Part shown: piece after piece, positions 17,403 through 24,991 of the stretch
Numbering within the stretch: the first letter of the stretch is position 1
Layout of the letters: every line of letters starts with the position of its first letter
DNA from: Streptomyces umbrinus
GTDB lineage: Bacteria; Actinomycetota; Actinomycetes; Streptomycetales; Streptomycetaceae
Reading direction: 5' to 3'
Length of the DNA stretch: 64,000 nt
Assembly: GCF_030817415.1 (NCBI RefSeq)
Contig: NZ_JAUSZI010000002.1
Span: forward strand, 6,324,001 to 6,388,000
Translations under genes and position numbers: made by a program
The notes under the pieces: generated by a model
The model's input: only the letters and a program-made list of their open reading frames with translations
What the model was told of the DNA's origin: nothing
The model's database searches: none

Positions 17403-17756
17403 CTAGAGCACACGGTCCTCGCCGGTCTGCGGCGTGTCCTCGTCCGGCAGGTGTACGTCGTTGACGGCGATGTTCACCTCGACGACTTCAAGGCCCGTCA
17501 TCCGTTCCACCGCGGCGATCACGTTCTCGCGGACCTCTGCGGCGATCTCACGGATGCTGACCCCGTATTCGACGGCGACCTGGAGGTCGATGGCGGTCTG
17601 TTTCTCGCCGACCTCGACCTTGACACCGCGCCCCGCGCTCGCGTGCCCGCCGGGGACCCGGTCGCGCACGGCGCCCATGGTGCGAGTGAATCCGCCGCCC
17701 AGTGCGTTGATTCCGGGCACTTCCCGTGCGGCGATCCCGGCGATCTTCTCCACCAC
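17403..17756 (-). CDS. Asp23/Gls24-family envelope stress protein, probably frameshifted near its start
   Basis: The frame shown (117 residues) carries the family core: VEKIAGIAAREVPGINALGGG, VKVEVGEKQTAIDLQVAVEYG and NVIAAVERMTGLEVVEVNI. In the same frame upstream, sequence reads PPETRGRTTIADGV, also family-like, but has no start. A good start (MTEPNSPTLQKPDPEQ, ATG 17898) lies in the frame shifted by one. The two join near 17815, within GCGCGCCGCCC. So the intact gene was probably 17403-17898 with a one-base indel or a base-call error. Asp23 proteins attach to the membrane and respond to envelope or alkaline stress. Confidence 0.75.
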   Translation of the reverse strand: MVEKIAGIAAREVPGINALGGGFTRTMGAVRDRVPGGHASAGRGVKVEVGEKQTAIDLQVAVEYGVSIREIAAEVRENVIAAVERMTGLEVVEVNIAVNDVHLPDEDTPQTGEDRVL

Positions 17757-17898
17757 CCCGTCCGCGATGGTCGTCCGGCCGCGGGTCTCCGGTGGTTCCT
17801 GAGGTCGGGCGGCGCGCGGCCTGCAGTATTGCGCCCAGTTCAGTGCTCGGCTGTTCGGGATCGGGCTTCTGCAAGGTTGGACTGTTCGGCTCCGTCAT

Positions 17899-18330
17899 GC
17901 GAAGCCGCCTCCTCGGGCAGTCGACGGACTGCCATACGTGAGCGGCTGTGGGCCGCCGCTTCCGTGCCGCAGGCCCAAGTACCGTGCGGGGCGCCGCACA
18001 TGCGCGCGCCATCGCGTTCTGGCACTGTCCACACTCTGGGAATGGGCGACTTCCGGCCGTCCGTCGGGCTGGGCAAACGACTATGCTGCTGTACGGACGT
18101 CCCAGACCCCGGCGGCTTGTCGTTTCACGACACAGATGGCTGCGGGGAGCGGACCCTTCGTCCGTCACCCGGCGCATCCCTGGAGGGAACCGGGTGGATC
18201 CCCTGTCCTGTTGTACAGGCCCTCGTTCCGCCTCCGCCGAACGTACGCCCCTGCCCGCAGCGCGCCAAGAGGGGCCGGGAAACCCGGTATCCCCACCTCG
18301 CTGCCGGATGGTCTTTTGAACCGAGGCGGC
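17899..18330 (+). other. intergenic region holding the leader of STAS-GNAT module copy 2
   Basis: No gene is seen. From 18079 onward the sequence parallels 8212-8438: GACTATGCTG, TACGGACGTCCCAGACCCC, and further blocks to GAACCGAGGCGGC just before the STAS start at 18331. The left end of the second copy of the duplication therefore lies near 18079. Confidence 0.55.
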
Positions 18331-18756
18331 ATGCCGGTCCCACAGCTCACCATCTACCGCCATGACCGCCGGAAACGGGCACTGATCACCCTGGCCGGTG
18401 AGATCGGCCTGGAATCGGCACCGCTGCTGCGCGCGGCACTGGCACGATGCCTGAGCGACGGCATCCGCATCATCGATGTCGACCTCACCACCGTGACGTT
18501 CTGCGACTGCAGTGGCCTCAATGCCTTCCTCTACGCCGCGCAGCGGACCACGGACGTCGGCGGGATCCTACGACTGCACAACCCGCCACCGTCACTGGCG
18601 CGGATCCTCGAGGTCACCGGCTGCGGGTTCCTGCTTCTGGGTCTTCCGCTCTGGCATCTGTCACCGTCTGTCGGGAACGTCCCTGAGCTGGCCACTCCGG
18701 CACTGCCGCACCGGAGTGCTCCCCGGGTGCCTGTCTTCTCGGGCGATGCGCGGTGA
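18331..18756 (+). CDS. STAS-domain protein (anti-sigma factor antagonist type), copy 2
   Basis: A 141-residue protein from ATG 18331 (MPVPQLTIYRHD). It parallels copy 1 throughout: ALITLAGEIGLESAPLLRAAL, IIDVDLTTVTFCDCSGLNAF and a Leu-rich C-terminal half, with divergence only in the Pro-rich tail. It has the same Cys in place of the phosphorylatable Ser (DCSGL), and EIGLES replaces the usual EIDLSS. It is coupled to the acetyltransferase by a GTGA overlap and heads a three-gene operon with it and the GAF-ANTAR gene. Confidence 0.85.
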   Translation: MPVPQLTIYRHDRRKRALITLAGEIGLESAPLLRAALARCLSDGIRIIDVDLTTVTFCDCSGLNAFLYAAQRTTDVGGILRLHNPPPSLARILEVTGCGFLLLGLPLWHLSPSVGNVPELATPALPHRSAPRVPVFSGDAR

Positions 18757-19418
18757 CGGCCCAGCCCAGGCAGGGGCAGCCGCACAAGCCCCAGGCAGGC
18801 GAGCCGTCCACCATGGACGCGGTGCGGTTGCGCCGCGTGAACCGCTGGCTGGCACAAGGGCTGAGCGGGGAGCTGGCGGATCTGTACGTCGACTCCCGCG
18901 AGACGCCCGCCCTTGAGGCATACCGCAGCCGCAGCCGCCAGGACTTCCTGAACCGTCTCACCGGTGACATCCGCCGGCCGGGGTTCGCCATGGTGATCGC
19001 GGAGACGGACCACCTGGTGGGATGCGCCTTCGGGTTCCCGGTGGGCAGTGACGGCTTGTGGTGGCTCGGGTTCGACGGAGCACTGCCGCAGAGTATCGAG
19101 CAACTCACCGCGTCCGGCGGTGTCTTCGCGATCACCAGCATCCTGGTCCAGCCACACGAACAGGACCAGGACGTGGCCCGCCGTTTGCAGGAGCGGCTGC
19201 TGAGCGACCACCAGGCATCCCTCGGCGCCACCTTGGTGGATCCCGACGATCACCCGACCCTCGCCTCGCTCCGCTCCTGGGGATGGCTGAACGTGGGAGA
19301 GGTACGTCGGCCGGCGGAGCCGACCATGTTCCGTGCGCTGGTATTCCCCCTGGGGGAACGCGCCACGGCGCGGCTGGAGGGCCTGGCGCACGATGCCTGG
19401 ACCCGGTGGCCCGGATGA
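18753..19418 (+). CDS. GNAT-family acetyltransferase-like protein, copy 2
   Basis: A 221-residue protein from GTG 18753. RLRRVNRWLAQGLSGELADLY, RPGFAMVIAETDHLVGCAFGF, FAITSILVQPHEQDQDVA and RLQERLLSDHQASLGATLV follow copy 1 block by block and match a GNAT fold. Substrate is unknown. It overlaps the STAS gene upstream (GTGA) and the GAF-ANTAR gene downstream (ATGA), so the three are made together. Confidence 0.75.
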   Translation: MTAQPRQGQPHKPQAGEPSTMDAVRLRRVNRWLAQGLSGELADLYVDSRETPALEAYRSRSRQDFLNRLTGDIRRPGFAMVIAETDHLVGCAFGFPVGSDGLWWLGFDGALPQSIEQLTASGGVFAITSILVQPHEQDQDVARRLQERLLSDHQASLGATLVDPDDHPTLASLRSWGWLNVGEVRRPAEPTMFRALVFPLGERATARLEGLAHDAWTRWPG

Positions 19419-20176
19419 GGTCCGACAGCCGATCCGCCAGGATCCAGGTGCTGGTCGCCGAGCAGGCGGCCCGGCGCGGCGCCCGGCCCGGCGTGGTCGA
19501 TGTGTGCGCCGCGGCGGTGGCCGCCCTCCCGGTCGGCGGAGCCGGGATATCAGCGATGTCCAAGACCGCCGCAAGCCATCCGCTGTGCAGCACCGACACC
19601 ATCAGCGAGCAGCTGGAGGAGCTGCAGCTCACCCTGGGTGAAGGACCCTGTGTGGACGCCTTCACGCAGGGTTCCGCGGTCTTGACGCCCGATCTGCTGA
19701 CCGGCGGGCTGCAGGACCGCTGGACCGTGTTCGCCGACGCGGCCCTGGAAACCGGGGCACGGGCGGTCTTCGCACTCCCCCTGCAGATCGGGGCGATCAG
19801 CCCGGGAGTCCTGGACCTGTATGCCGACGTGCCGACCGTGCTGGACGCGGAGGAGCTGGCCGACGCGCTGGCCTTCGCCGACCTCGCGACGCTGCTCCTG
19901 CTCGATGCCCGGATCGAGGAGACGGGCGGACCAGCCGACGGAGCACTGGCAGACCGGGGCTTCGAGGACCTGGGCGGATACCGGGCGGAGATCGACCAGG
20001 CCACCGGCATCCTCACCGTCCAGCTCGAAGTCGGCATCGACGAAGCCTTCGTCCGGCTGCGCGCCTACGCCTACACGCAGGGACGCCGGCTCGCCGACGT
20101 GGCCGCCGACGTGGTGGCCCACCGGCTCCGCTTCTCCCCGGACACCGAACCGAAACGGACGGACGATGACGCCTGA
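19415..20176 (+). CDS. GAF-ANTAR regulator
   Basis: A 253-residue protein from ATG 19415, overlapping the GNAT gene by 4 bases. A GAF-like sensor domain (about 20-165) includes SEQLEELQLTLGEGPCVDAF, the usual loop in this family, and ARAVFALPLQIGAISPGVLDLY. The C-terminal ANTAR domain is EIDQATGILTVQLEVGIDEA, then AFVRLRAYAYTQGRRLADVA, which binds nascent RNA to prevent termination in characterised members. Here the ligand and target are unknown. The equivalent gene after module copy 1 survives only as a fragment at 9598. Confidence 0.88.
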   Translation: MRSDSRSARIQVLVAEQAARRGARPGVVDVCAAAVAALPVGGAGISAMSKTAASHPLCSTDTISEQLEELQLTLGEGPCVDAFTQGSAVLTPDLLTGGLQDRWTVFADAALETGARAVFALPLQIGAISPGVLDLYADVPTVLDAEELADALAFADLATLLLLDARIEETGGPADGALADRGFEDLGGYRAEIDQATGILTVQLEVGIDEAFVRLRAYAYTQGRRLADVAADVVAHRLRFSPDTEPKRTDDDA

Positions 20177-20179
20177 GCA

Positions 20180-20420
20180 GGACGGCGCTCAGCGTCGCAG
20201 CCAGCGTGCCGGCCGGTGAATGGCGCCACAGGGTGGTGGTGGCGGTCAGGTAGAGGGTCCCGACGAGCACGGCGAGCCACAGCACATGCCGCCATCTCGC
20301 GTACCAGCGGGCTGGGGACAGCTCCCAGATCTTCTCGTAGCCGCTCTGCACCGCCGCCCGGAAGACGAGTACCCCGCCGATGCCCCGGCGGCTGGCTGCG
20401 CCTGTGCACCCGGGACCTGG
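20180..20420 (-). pseudogene. fragment resembling a YihY/BrkB-family membrane protein
   Basis: Directly after the sigma-factor stop and in the same frame, the minus strand reads GIGGVLVFRAAVQSGYEKIW, then ELSPARWYARWRHVLWLAVL and VGTLYLTATTTLW. The pattern (a Y-x-x-IW-x-L motif followed by a Trp/Arg stretch and a membrane helix) recalls the middle of YihY proteins. It has no start codon of its own and degenerates after about 75 codons, so it is an internal fragment left by a deletion or recombination. The family call is tentative. Confidence 0.4.
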
Positions 20421-21266
20421 TCACGATGTGCTCCTCGGATCGCGGTCCGCCATCATCTGGTCGCGCAGGCGTGCACAGGTGTGGGTGAGCAGACGGGAGA
20501 CGTGCATCTGGGAGATACCGAGCTGCTCGCCGATGCGGCTCTGTGTCATCTCGCAGAAGAACCGCATGTACAGGATCTGCCGGTCGCGTTCGGGCAGTGC
20601 CCGCAGGAGCGGTCGGAGCGCCTCACGATTGACGACCCGGTCGAAGCCGGGCTCCAGGCCACCAAGCGTGTCGGTCAGTGGGTGGCTGTCCTCGGAGTGG
20701 CCGGGCACGGCGTCCACGGACAGGGCGGCGAAGCTGGCCAGCGCCCCCTGGCCCAGCAGTACCTCCGCCTCGGTCAGGCCGCTGTGCGCCGCGATCTCGC
20801 GGACCGAGGGTTCGCGGCCGCTGAGCGAAGCGAACTCATTGCCGGCGAAGCGGACCCGGCCGCGCAGCTCCTGCACGCGCCGCGGTACATGCACAATCCA
20901 GAGTTCGTCACGGAAGTGCCGCTTCACCTCGCCGATGATCGTCGGTACGGCAAAGCTCGGGAAGGCGGAACCGCGGCTCGGGTCGAAGCGCGCTACCGCC
21001 TTGACCAGGCCCAGTTGGGCGACCTGCTTGAGGTCCTCGAAGCTCTCGCCGCGATGACGAAACCGCCCCGCGAGCCGTACGGCCATCGGCATCCAGGCGC
21101 ACACCACCTCCTGCCGCAGCGCGGACCTCTCCGGGCAGTCCGACAGGGCGGCGATACGGCTGAAGGCGGCGGCGGTGTCAGGCGCGTCGTCGTAGGAGCG
21201 TGCGCTTGGCGGGCCCTTCGTGCGTGCATACGGCATGGGCGCGTGTCTCCTCATCGGTGGCGTCAC
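20421..21266 (-). CDS. RNA polymerase sigma factor of the B/F/G stress group
   Basis: A 281-residue protein. Region 2 is present: MPMAVRLAGRFRHRGESFED, LKQVAQLGLVKAVARFDPSR and FPSFAVPTIIGEVKRHFRD. Region 3 follows (REPSVREIAAHSGLTEAEV), and region 4 reads LPERDRQILYMRFFCEMTQS, then EQLGISQMHVSRLLT. Length and motifs fit the SigB/SigF/SigG group, which in Streptomyces governs osmotic and oxidative stress and sporulation and is held by RsbW-type anti-sigma factors. A RsbW-like gene (9829) and STAS genes share the island. The cognate promoters cannot be named with confidence from sequence alone. Confidence 0.92.
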   Translation of the reverse strand: MTPPMRRHAPMPYARTKGPPSARSYDDAPDTAAAFSRIAALSDCPERSALRQEVVCAWMPMAVRLAGRFRHRGESFEDLKQVAQLGLVKAVARFDPSRGSAFPSFAVPTIIGEVKRHFRDELWIVHVPRRVQELRGRVRFAGNEFASLSGREPSVREIAAHSGLTEAEVLLGQGALASFAALSVDAVPGHSEDSHPLTDTLGGLEPGFDRVVNREALRPLLRALPERDRQILYMRFFCEMTQSRIGEQLGISQMHVSRLLTHTCARLRDQMMADRDPRSTS

Positions 21267-21627
21267 TCACCGTGGGAGCCGGCAGACCGCAGCACACTGG
21301 GGAGCAGCGACAGCTGCTCCCACGGGCGTGCCTCCGGTCTGAAGCACGGCGGACGGGTCCCCGGGCGGCCCGCTTTCAAACAGTTTCTGCACCAAGCAAC
21401 TGCGGCTGCCCACCGGGCGCGGCGCCGCCCCCGCAGTGACGCGTCGGTGGAGTGGTGCTCTTGAGCGTTCTGCCCGCTCAACGGCTTCAAGGTCAGGGAA
21501 GGGCAGACCGGTGTTTGAGCTCCACAAGGTGGGCTACACAACGGAGGCGTCCGACGGCCGTCCTGGACGAAGGCACCGGAGAGTTGAACCCACAGCTCCC
21601 GGTGCCGTCCGCTCAGCGCACACGCCG
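21267..21627. other. intergenic region without visible gene
   Basis: About 360 bases upstream of the sigma-factor gene. All open frames here are GC-rich shadows. A run resembling a SigB-type promoter (GTTT at 21513 and GGGCTAC at 21531) faces the plus strand, where no gene follows. No strong hairpins are seen. Confidence 0.35.
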
Positions 21628-21987
21628 TCACCGCCGGTCTGCCGGATGGAGGCGCCGCAGCCCTCGGCTCAGCTCCCGCTGCAGTGGCTCCGGAAGCCTC
21701 TCGTCCTTCGTCGTGGCGACCAGAGCCGCAGCCACGTCCCGGAGTTTCACGTTGCAGTGCTGCGACACGTCCACGAGCAGGTCCCAGGCCTGCTCGCTGG
21801 AACACGGCGCCAGGACCATCACCATGCCGCGGGCCTGGTCGATCACCGCACGACTGGCCAGCGCCTGGCTCAACTGCTCGTTTTTGGCACGCAGTTCGAG
21901 AATCTCGGCAGCCAGGGCCGCCTCTCCCGTCGATGTCCCAGCCGTCAACAGCCGCTGTTCTTCGCGGGGCGTGGTCACCTGGCGCAT
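21628..21987 (-). CDS. ANTAR-domain protein A
   Basis: A 119-residue protein. The first 35 residues are helical and charged (EEQRLLTAGTSTGEAALAAE). The rest is an ANTAR domain: SRAVIDQARGMVMVLAPCSS, EQAWDLLVDVSQHCNVKLRD, VAAALVATTKDERLPEPLQ. ANTAR proteins bind paired hairpins in RNA leaders to suppress termination. It lacks any sensor domain. It is related to the ANTAR protein at 22302, with the same MVMVLAP core, and the two flank a PRC-barrel gene on the same strand. Confidence 0.85.
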   Translation of the reverse strand: MRQVTTPREEQRLLTAGTSTGEAALAAEILELRAKNEQLSQALASRAVIDQARGMVMVLAPCSSEQAWDLLVDVSQHCNVKLRDVAAALVATTKDERLPEPLQRELSRGLRRLHPADRR

Positions 21988-22008
21988 GGTCCGTACCTCA
22001 CAGGGCAG

Positions 22009-22305
22009 TCATCCTGTCCACAGGTGGTCAGCGGCCCGCCAGTTGCCGTTCGCTGGCCGCACCGGGCTGGTAGGCCAGTCCGCAGTGCCTGAAGATCGCT
22101 TGAGATGCCCCGGCCCGACGATCGCATCATCGATGGGGACGAAGACCAGACGGTGTCGGATGGGCAGTCCGGTCCGTATGGTGGCCATGGCCGTCCCGTC
22201 GGTGGTGGTGTCCACATGCACCGCCTCCAGTACACCGATCTCGTACGCCTCGGTGTCGGCGGCATCGCGGTCGCGCCATTCCCGGATGTCGACTGCGTGA
22301 TTCAT
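22009..22305 (-). CDS. PRC-barrel domain protein, probably altered at its C-terminus
   Basis: A 98-residue protein beginning MNHAVDIREWRDRDAAD, then AYEIGVLEAVHVDTTTDGT, TIRTGLPIRHRLVFVPIDDA and IVGPGHLK, the PRC-barrel core seen in many small actinobacterial stress proteins. After HLK the usual family continuation is replaced by a Trp/Pro-rich end, so the last 25 residues may be non-native owing to an indel. The start overlaps the upstream ANTAR stop by 4 bases (ATGA), indicating one operon. Confidence 0.7.
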   Translation of the reverse strand: MNHAVDIREWRDRDAADTEAYEIGVLEAVHVDTTTDGTAMATIRTGLPIRHRLVFVPIDDAIVGPGHLKRSSGTADWPTSPVRPANGNWRAADHLWTG

Positions 22306-22703
22306 GGCCTTCCCCTGGCGGACGGCTCATCCGCCAGTGAGGAGTCGCACCCCCGGTCCTCCGCGTAGAGCCGCCGCAGTGCATCCCGCAGTGCGCGCTG
22401 CATCAGCCGCGAGAGCGGCTCACCCTCCCAGGCCGCGACCACGGCCGCAGACACCTCCGGAAGTCGGGTGTGGCACTGCCGTGAGATATCCATCAGCAGG
22501 TTCCGTGCCGGCCCACGGCGGCAGGGGGCCAGCACCATCACCATGCCGCACGCCTGGTCGATGACCATACGGCCGGCCAGTGCCCGCCGCAGCTGATCAT
22601 TCTCGGCGCGCAGCGCCACGACGTCCTGAGCCGCCGCCTCCCCCGCCACGGCCTCGGCCCTCAGATCCCACCAATTCTCCGGAAGCAAGGTTGTGCGCTG
22701 CAT
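22302..22703 (-). CDS. ANTAR-domain protein B
   Basis: A 133-residue protein; GGAGAGGA lies upstream of ATG 22703. A short coiled N-terminus (AAQDVVALRAENDQLRRAL) is followed by the ANTAR domain GRMVIDQACGMVMVLAPCRR, NLLMDISRQCHTRLPEVSAA, VVAAWEGEPLSRLMQRAL. It resembles protein A (21628) in layout and in the MVMVLAPC core. It is first of an operon with the PRC-barrel gene and possibly ANTAR A. Confidence 0.85.
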   Translation of the reverse strand: MQRTTLLPENWWDLRAEAVAGEAAAQDVVALRAENDQLRRALAGRMVIDQACGMVMVLAPCRRGPARNLLMDISRQCHTRLPEVSAAVVAAWEGEPLSRLMQRALRDALRRLYAEDRGCDSSLADEPSARGRP

Positions 22704-22788
22704 GGCATGTTCCTCTCCACGATTTCCGCGCGTCCGGGGTGGCTGAAGCCGCCCCGGAATCTCTGGATGTCGGGCGCAACTTCATCGG

Positions 22789-23067
22789 TCACCCGCGGCG
22801 TTCGTAGTCCCGACGGTCCTCGCGCCTCCAGCGCGCCCGGTGCCGACGGCTGTAGCGACGGTTCCAGCGGTCCTGACGGTCCCGGCGCTGCTCGTAGTCC
22901 CGGTAGTCCCCGAGATCGGAACCGTCACCACGGATCCCGCCTCCCCCGCGATCGCGGCCGTGCCGGGCGGCGCCGAACACCAACACCGCTGCGGCCACCC
23001 ACCAGATGGGGTTCATGAATCCGAGACCGAACAAGACCACGATCAGGATGACAAGAAGAACGAACAC
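22789..23067 (-). CDS. small hydrophobic protein with a basic tail
   Basis: GTG 23067 is chosen because GGGGAGG lies six bases upstream; longer frames are not supported. The 92-residue protein starts with two hydrophobic helices (FVLLVILIVVLFGLGFM and WWVAAAVLVFGAA), then a long Arg/Asp/Tyr-rich tail (DYRDYEQRRDRQDRWNRR). It is close in design to the 62-residue protein at 23773 (G-x-G-F-x-x-x-x-WWVAA-x-LLV). Such hydrophobic proteins are frequent in Streptomyces stress clusters; their role is unknown. Confidence 0.7.
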   Translation of the reverse strand: MFVLLVILIVVLFGLGFMNPIWWVAAAVLVFGAARHGRDRGGGGIRGDGSDLGDYRDYEQRRDRQDRWNRRYSRRHRARWRREDRRDYERRG

Positions 23068-23442
23068 GGCGGGCCTCCCCGGAGCGGAACAAGGCATCAC
23101 TGCCGGGGGCCGGGGCCTGTACGAACAGCGTAGCCCTCCCCAGAGGTTGCGGACAGCGACCCACGTCAGCGTCCTGCGCCGGAACCGGATGGCCACTTGA
23201 CGTCTGTCCAGGGAGTGCGGTGAGGGCTAGCGTGTGCGGTACGGCCCGAGCCCCCGGCAGCGTCGATCACCTCTCGCGCTCCTCCGAGGGCGCACCTCGC
23301 GCATCAGTGCCGGAACCGCCCCGCCCCCAACGGGCCGCGCCCGCCGTCGCCACCCGATCCCGGCGCCGCACCGATGCGCCCCATGCGGGCATCCCTCCTC
23401 CGCTGTCCGCCTCGTCGCACGCATCCACCGCAGGCGGTACGT
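23068..23442. other. intergenic region between divergent small membrane-protein genes
   Basis: About 375 bases. I find no family-like translation on either strand and no strong hairpin. It should hold the divergent promoters for 23067 (minus) and 23443 (plus). Confidence 0.35.
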
Positions 23443-23655
23443 ATGTACGTACTGATCGTTCCGGCTTCCGTCCCCTTCGTACTGCTCGCCACCGTGATGG
23501 GCCTGTCCTGGTGGGAGGACCACATCCTCCCGGCGGCGCCGGCCGAGCCGGTCGACAGTCCCGCCGAGGCTCCGTTTGTCCCAGCGGCCCCTGCCCGGCT
23601 CGCAGAACTCCCCCGTGTAGACACCGCGTTGACAAGGGAGGTTGCCAGGCGTTGA
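23443..23655 (+). CDS. small single-pass membrane protein
   Basis: A 70-residue protein from ATG 23443: MYVLIVPASVPFVLLATVMG is a single membrane segment, followed by LSWWEDHILP and an acidic, Pro/Ala-rich exposed tail. The pattern M-Y-V-L-[hydrophobic]-LSxWED is common in streptomycetes. No function is known. Confidence 0.65.
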   Translation: MYVLIVPASVPFVLLATVMGLSWWEDHILPAAPAEPVDSPAEAPFVPAAPARLAELPRVDTALTREVARR

Positions 23656-23772
23656 CTGACAGCACGGCGTAGGGCTATGCCACTCCGGATCACTCGGTCG
23701 ACGCATTCCACCTTCCCGCTTCGCCCGGACCCCGCGGAACTCAGGAACTTCCCGCGATCTGGAGGCCCGGCA

Positions 23773-23961
23773 ATGCTTTGGATTCTTCTCCTTCTGCTGA
23801 TCCTGGTGGTGTTCGGGTTCGGCTTCACCATGCAGGCCCTCTGGTGGGTCGCCGCCGTACTCCTGGTCGTCTGGGTCGTCGGCTTCGCCATGCGAGGGCG
23901 CGGCGGTGGCGGACGTGGCGGTGGACGCCGTGGTGGCGGCCGCCGGTACAGCCGCGGATAG
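23773..23961 (+). CDS. small hydrophobic protein with a Gly/Arg tail
   Basis: A 62-residue protein; GGAGG lies seven bases upstream of ATG 23773. It has two hydrophobic helices (LWILLLLLILVVFGFGF and LWWVAAVLLVVWVVGFAM) and a tail made of Arg/Gly repeats (RGRGGGGRGGGRRGGG). It is similar in layout to the protein at 22789. It precedes the CsbD-like gene by 93 bases. Confidence 0.8.
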   Translation: MLWILLLLLILVVFGFGFTMQALWWVAAVLLVVWVVGFAMRGRGGGGRGGGRRGGGRRYSRG

Positions 23962-24054
23962 CCCACACACCAGGCGCTCTCCCGCCCTCCGGGACGGCGG
24001 CCTGTACGGCGCTCACGCGCGGGAGCCCATCCAGCGAACGAGCAGAGGACAGCC

Positions 24055-24228
24055 ATGAGCCTCGGACAGACGATCAAGCACAAGACCCAGGCATTCAAGG
24101 GCCGGGTCACCGAACGCGTCGGCCGGACCACCCGCAACCGGCGACTGCAGCGCGAAGGCAGGACCGACCGGGTCTCCGGAAACCTCAAGCAGTCCGGCGA
24201 CAAGGCCAAGGACGCCTTCAAGCACTGA
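24055..24228 (+). CDS. CsbD-like general stress protein
   Basis: A 57-residue protein beginning MSLGQTIKHKTQAFKGR, continuing VTERVGRTTRNRRLQREG and ending VSGNLKQSGDKAKDAFKH. The G-x-V-x-E-x-x-G-x-x-x-x-(N/D)-x-x-L-x-x-E-G spacing and the NLKQ-GDKAKDAF end are the CsbD pattern. CsbD is a member of the Bacillus sigma-B regulon; its molecular role is not settled. An AGAGGA ribosome site precedes it. Confidence 0.85.
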   Translation: MSLGQTIKHKTQAFKGRVTERVGRTTRNRRLQREGRTDRVSGNLKQSGDKAKDAFKH

Positions 24229-24358
24229 CCACAAACGCCCCGGGTGGTGCCCACGTCGCGTGGCCGCCACCCGGCAGGCCTCAACGCTCAATGATACGAC
24301 AGGAGTTGACGGCAATGAAGCCGAGCACCCTGCGAGTCGAGAGCCAGAGAAGGCAGCC

Positions 24359-24991
24359 ATGCTCACCATCGTGATCATCGCCGTGATCGTCATCGCCGCG
24401 GTCGCCCTCTTCCTCGTCGGGCGTGGACGCATCCGGGCCGGCGGAGGGCACGGGCTGAAGCAACGCTTCGGACCCGAGTACGACCGTGCCGTCGCCGACC
24501 ACAACGGCGACACCAAGGCGGCCGAGCAGGAACTCGGCGAACGCGTCACGCAGCACGCCTCCCTCCAGGAGCAGCCGCTGACGCCCGAGGCCCGCGCGCA
24601 GTACAGGGCTCAGTGGGCCGACGTCCAGGAGCAGTTCGTCGAATCACCGCAGAAGGCCGTCACCGAGGCGGACGCACTCCTTGCCGGCCTGGCGAGGGAC
24701 CGCGGCTTCCCCGACGGCGAGCAGTTCGAGGAGCAGTTCGCCGCCCTCTCCGTCCACCACGCCGCCCATGTCAACGGCTACCGCAGCATGCACACGGCCG
24801 CCCGCGGACAGAGCGGCACCGAGGAAATGCGGGAGGCCATGGTCGAAGCCCGAAGCCTCTTCGAGGCACTGGTCGCCGAACAACCGGCCGACGCGGACCA
24901 GGGCAGCTCGCAGACTCCTCAGTCCCGCGACGGCAACGGCCACGCGCCATGGGCACTGAACCGACGCCATGCGAAGGGAAACAACACCTGA
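24359..24991 (+). CDS. membrane-anchored helical protein of the stress cluster
   Basis: A 210-residue protein from ATG 24359. One N-terminal membrane segment (MLTIVIIAVIVIAAVALFLV) is followed by a basic stop-transfer stretch (GRGRIRAGG) and a long soluble domain rich in Gln/Glu: LKQRFGPEYDRAVADH, AQYRAQWADVQEQFVESPQ, AVTEADALLAGLARDRGF. The last block, 'QFV(E/D)-P-AV-EAD-L', is shared with the downstream protein at 24991 (FIDSPRQAVEEADSVFDEV). I recognise it as a streptomycete family next to CsbD genes; function unknown. TGATG couples it to the next gene. Confidence 0.75.
   Translation: MLTIVIIAVIVIAAVALFLVGRGRIRAGGGHGLKQRFGPEYDRAVADHNGDTKAAEQELGERVTQHASLQEQPLTPEARAQYRAQWADVQEQFVESPQKAVTEADALLAGLARDRGFPDGEQFEEQFAALSVHHAAHVNGYRSMHTAARGQSGTEEMREAMVEARSLFEALVAEQPADADQGSSQTPQSRDGNGHAPWALNRRHAKGNNT

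Noticed and set aside
17115..18365. 416-residue plus-strand open frame
   Set aside because: It covers the antisense of Asp23 and the leader of module copy 2. Both are better explained by those features.
21511..21540. SigB-like promoter (GTTT, spacer, GGGCTAC) on the plus strand
   Set aside because: No plus-strand gene follows, and chance matches to such a short pattern are expected.
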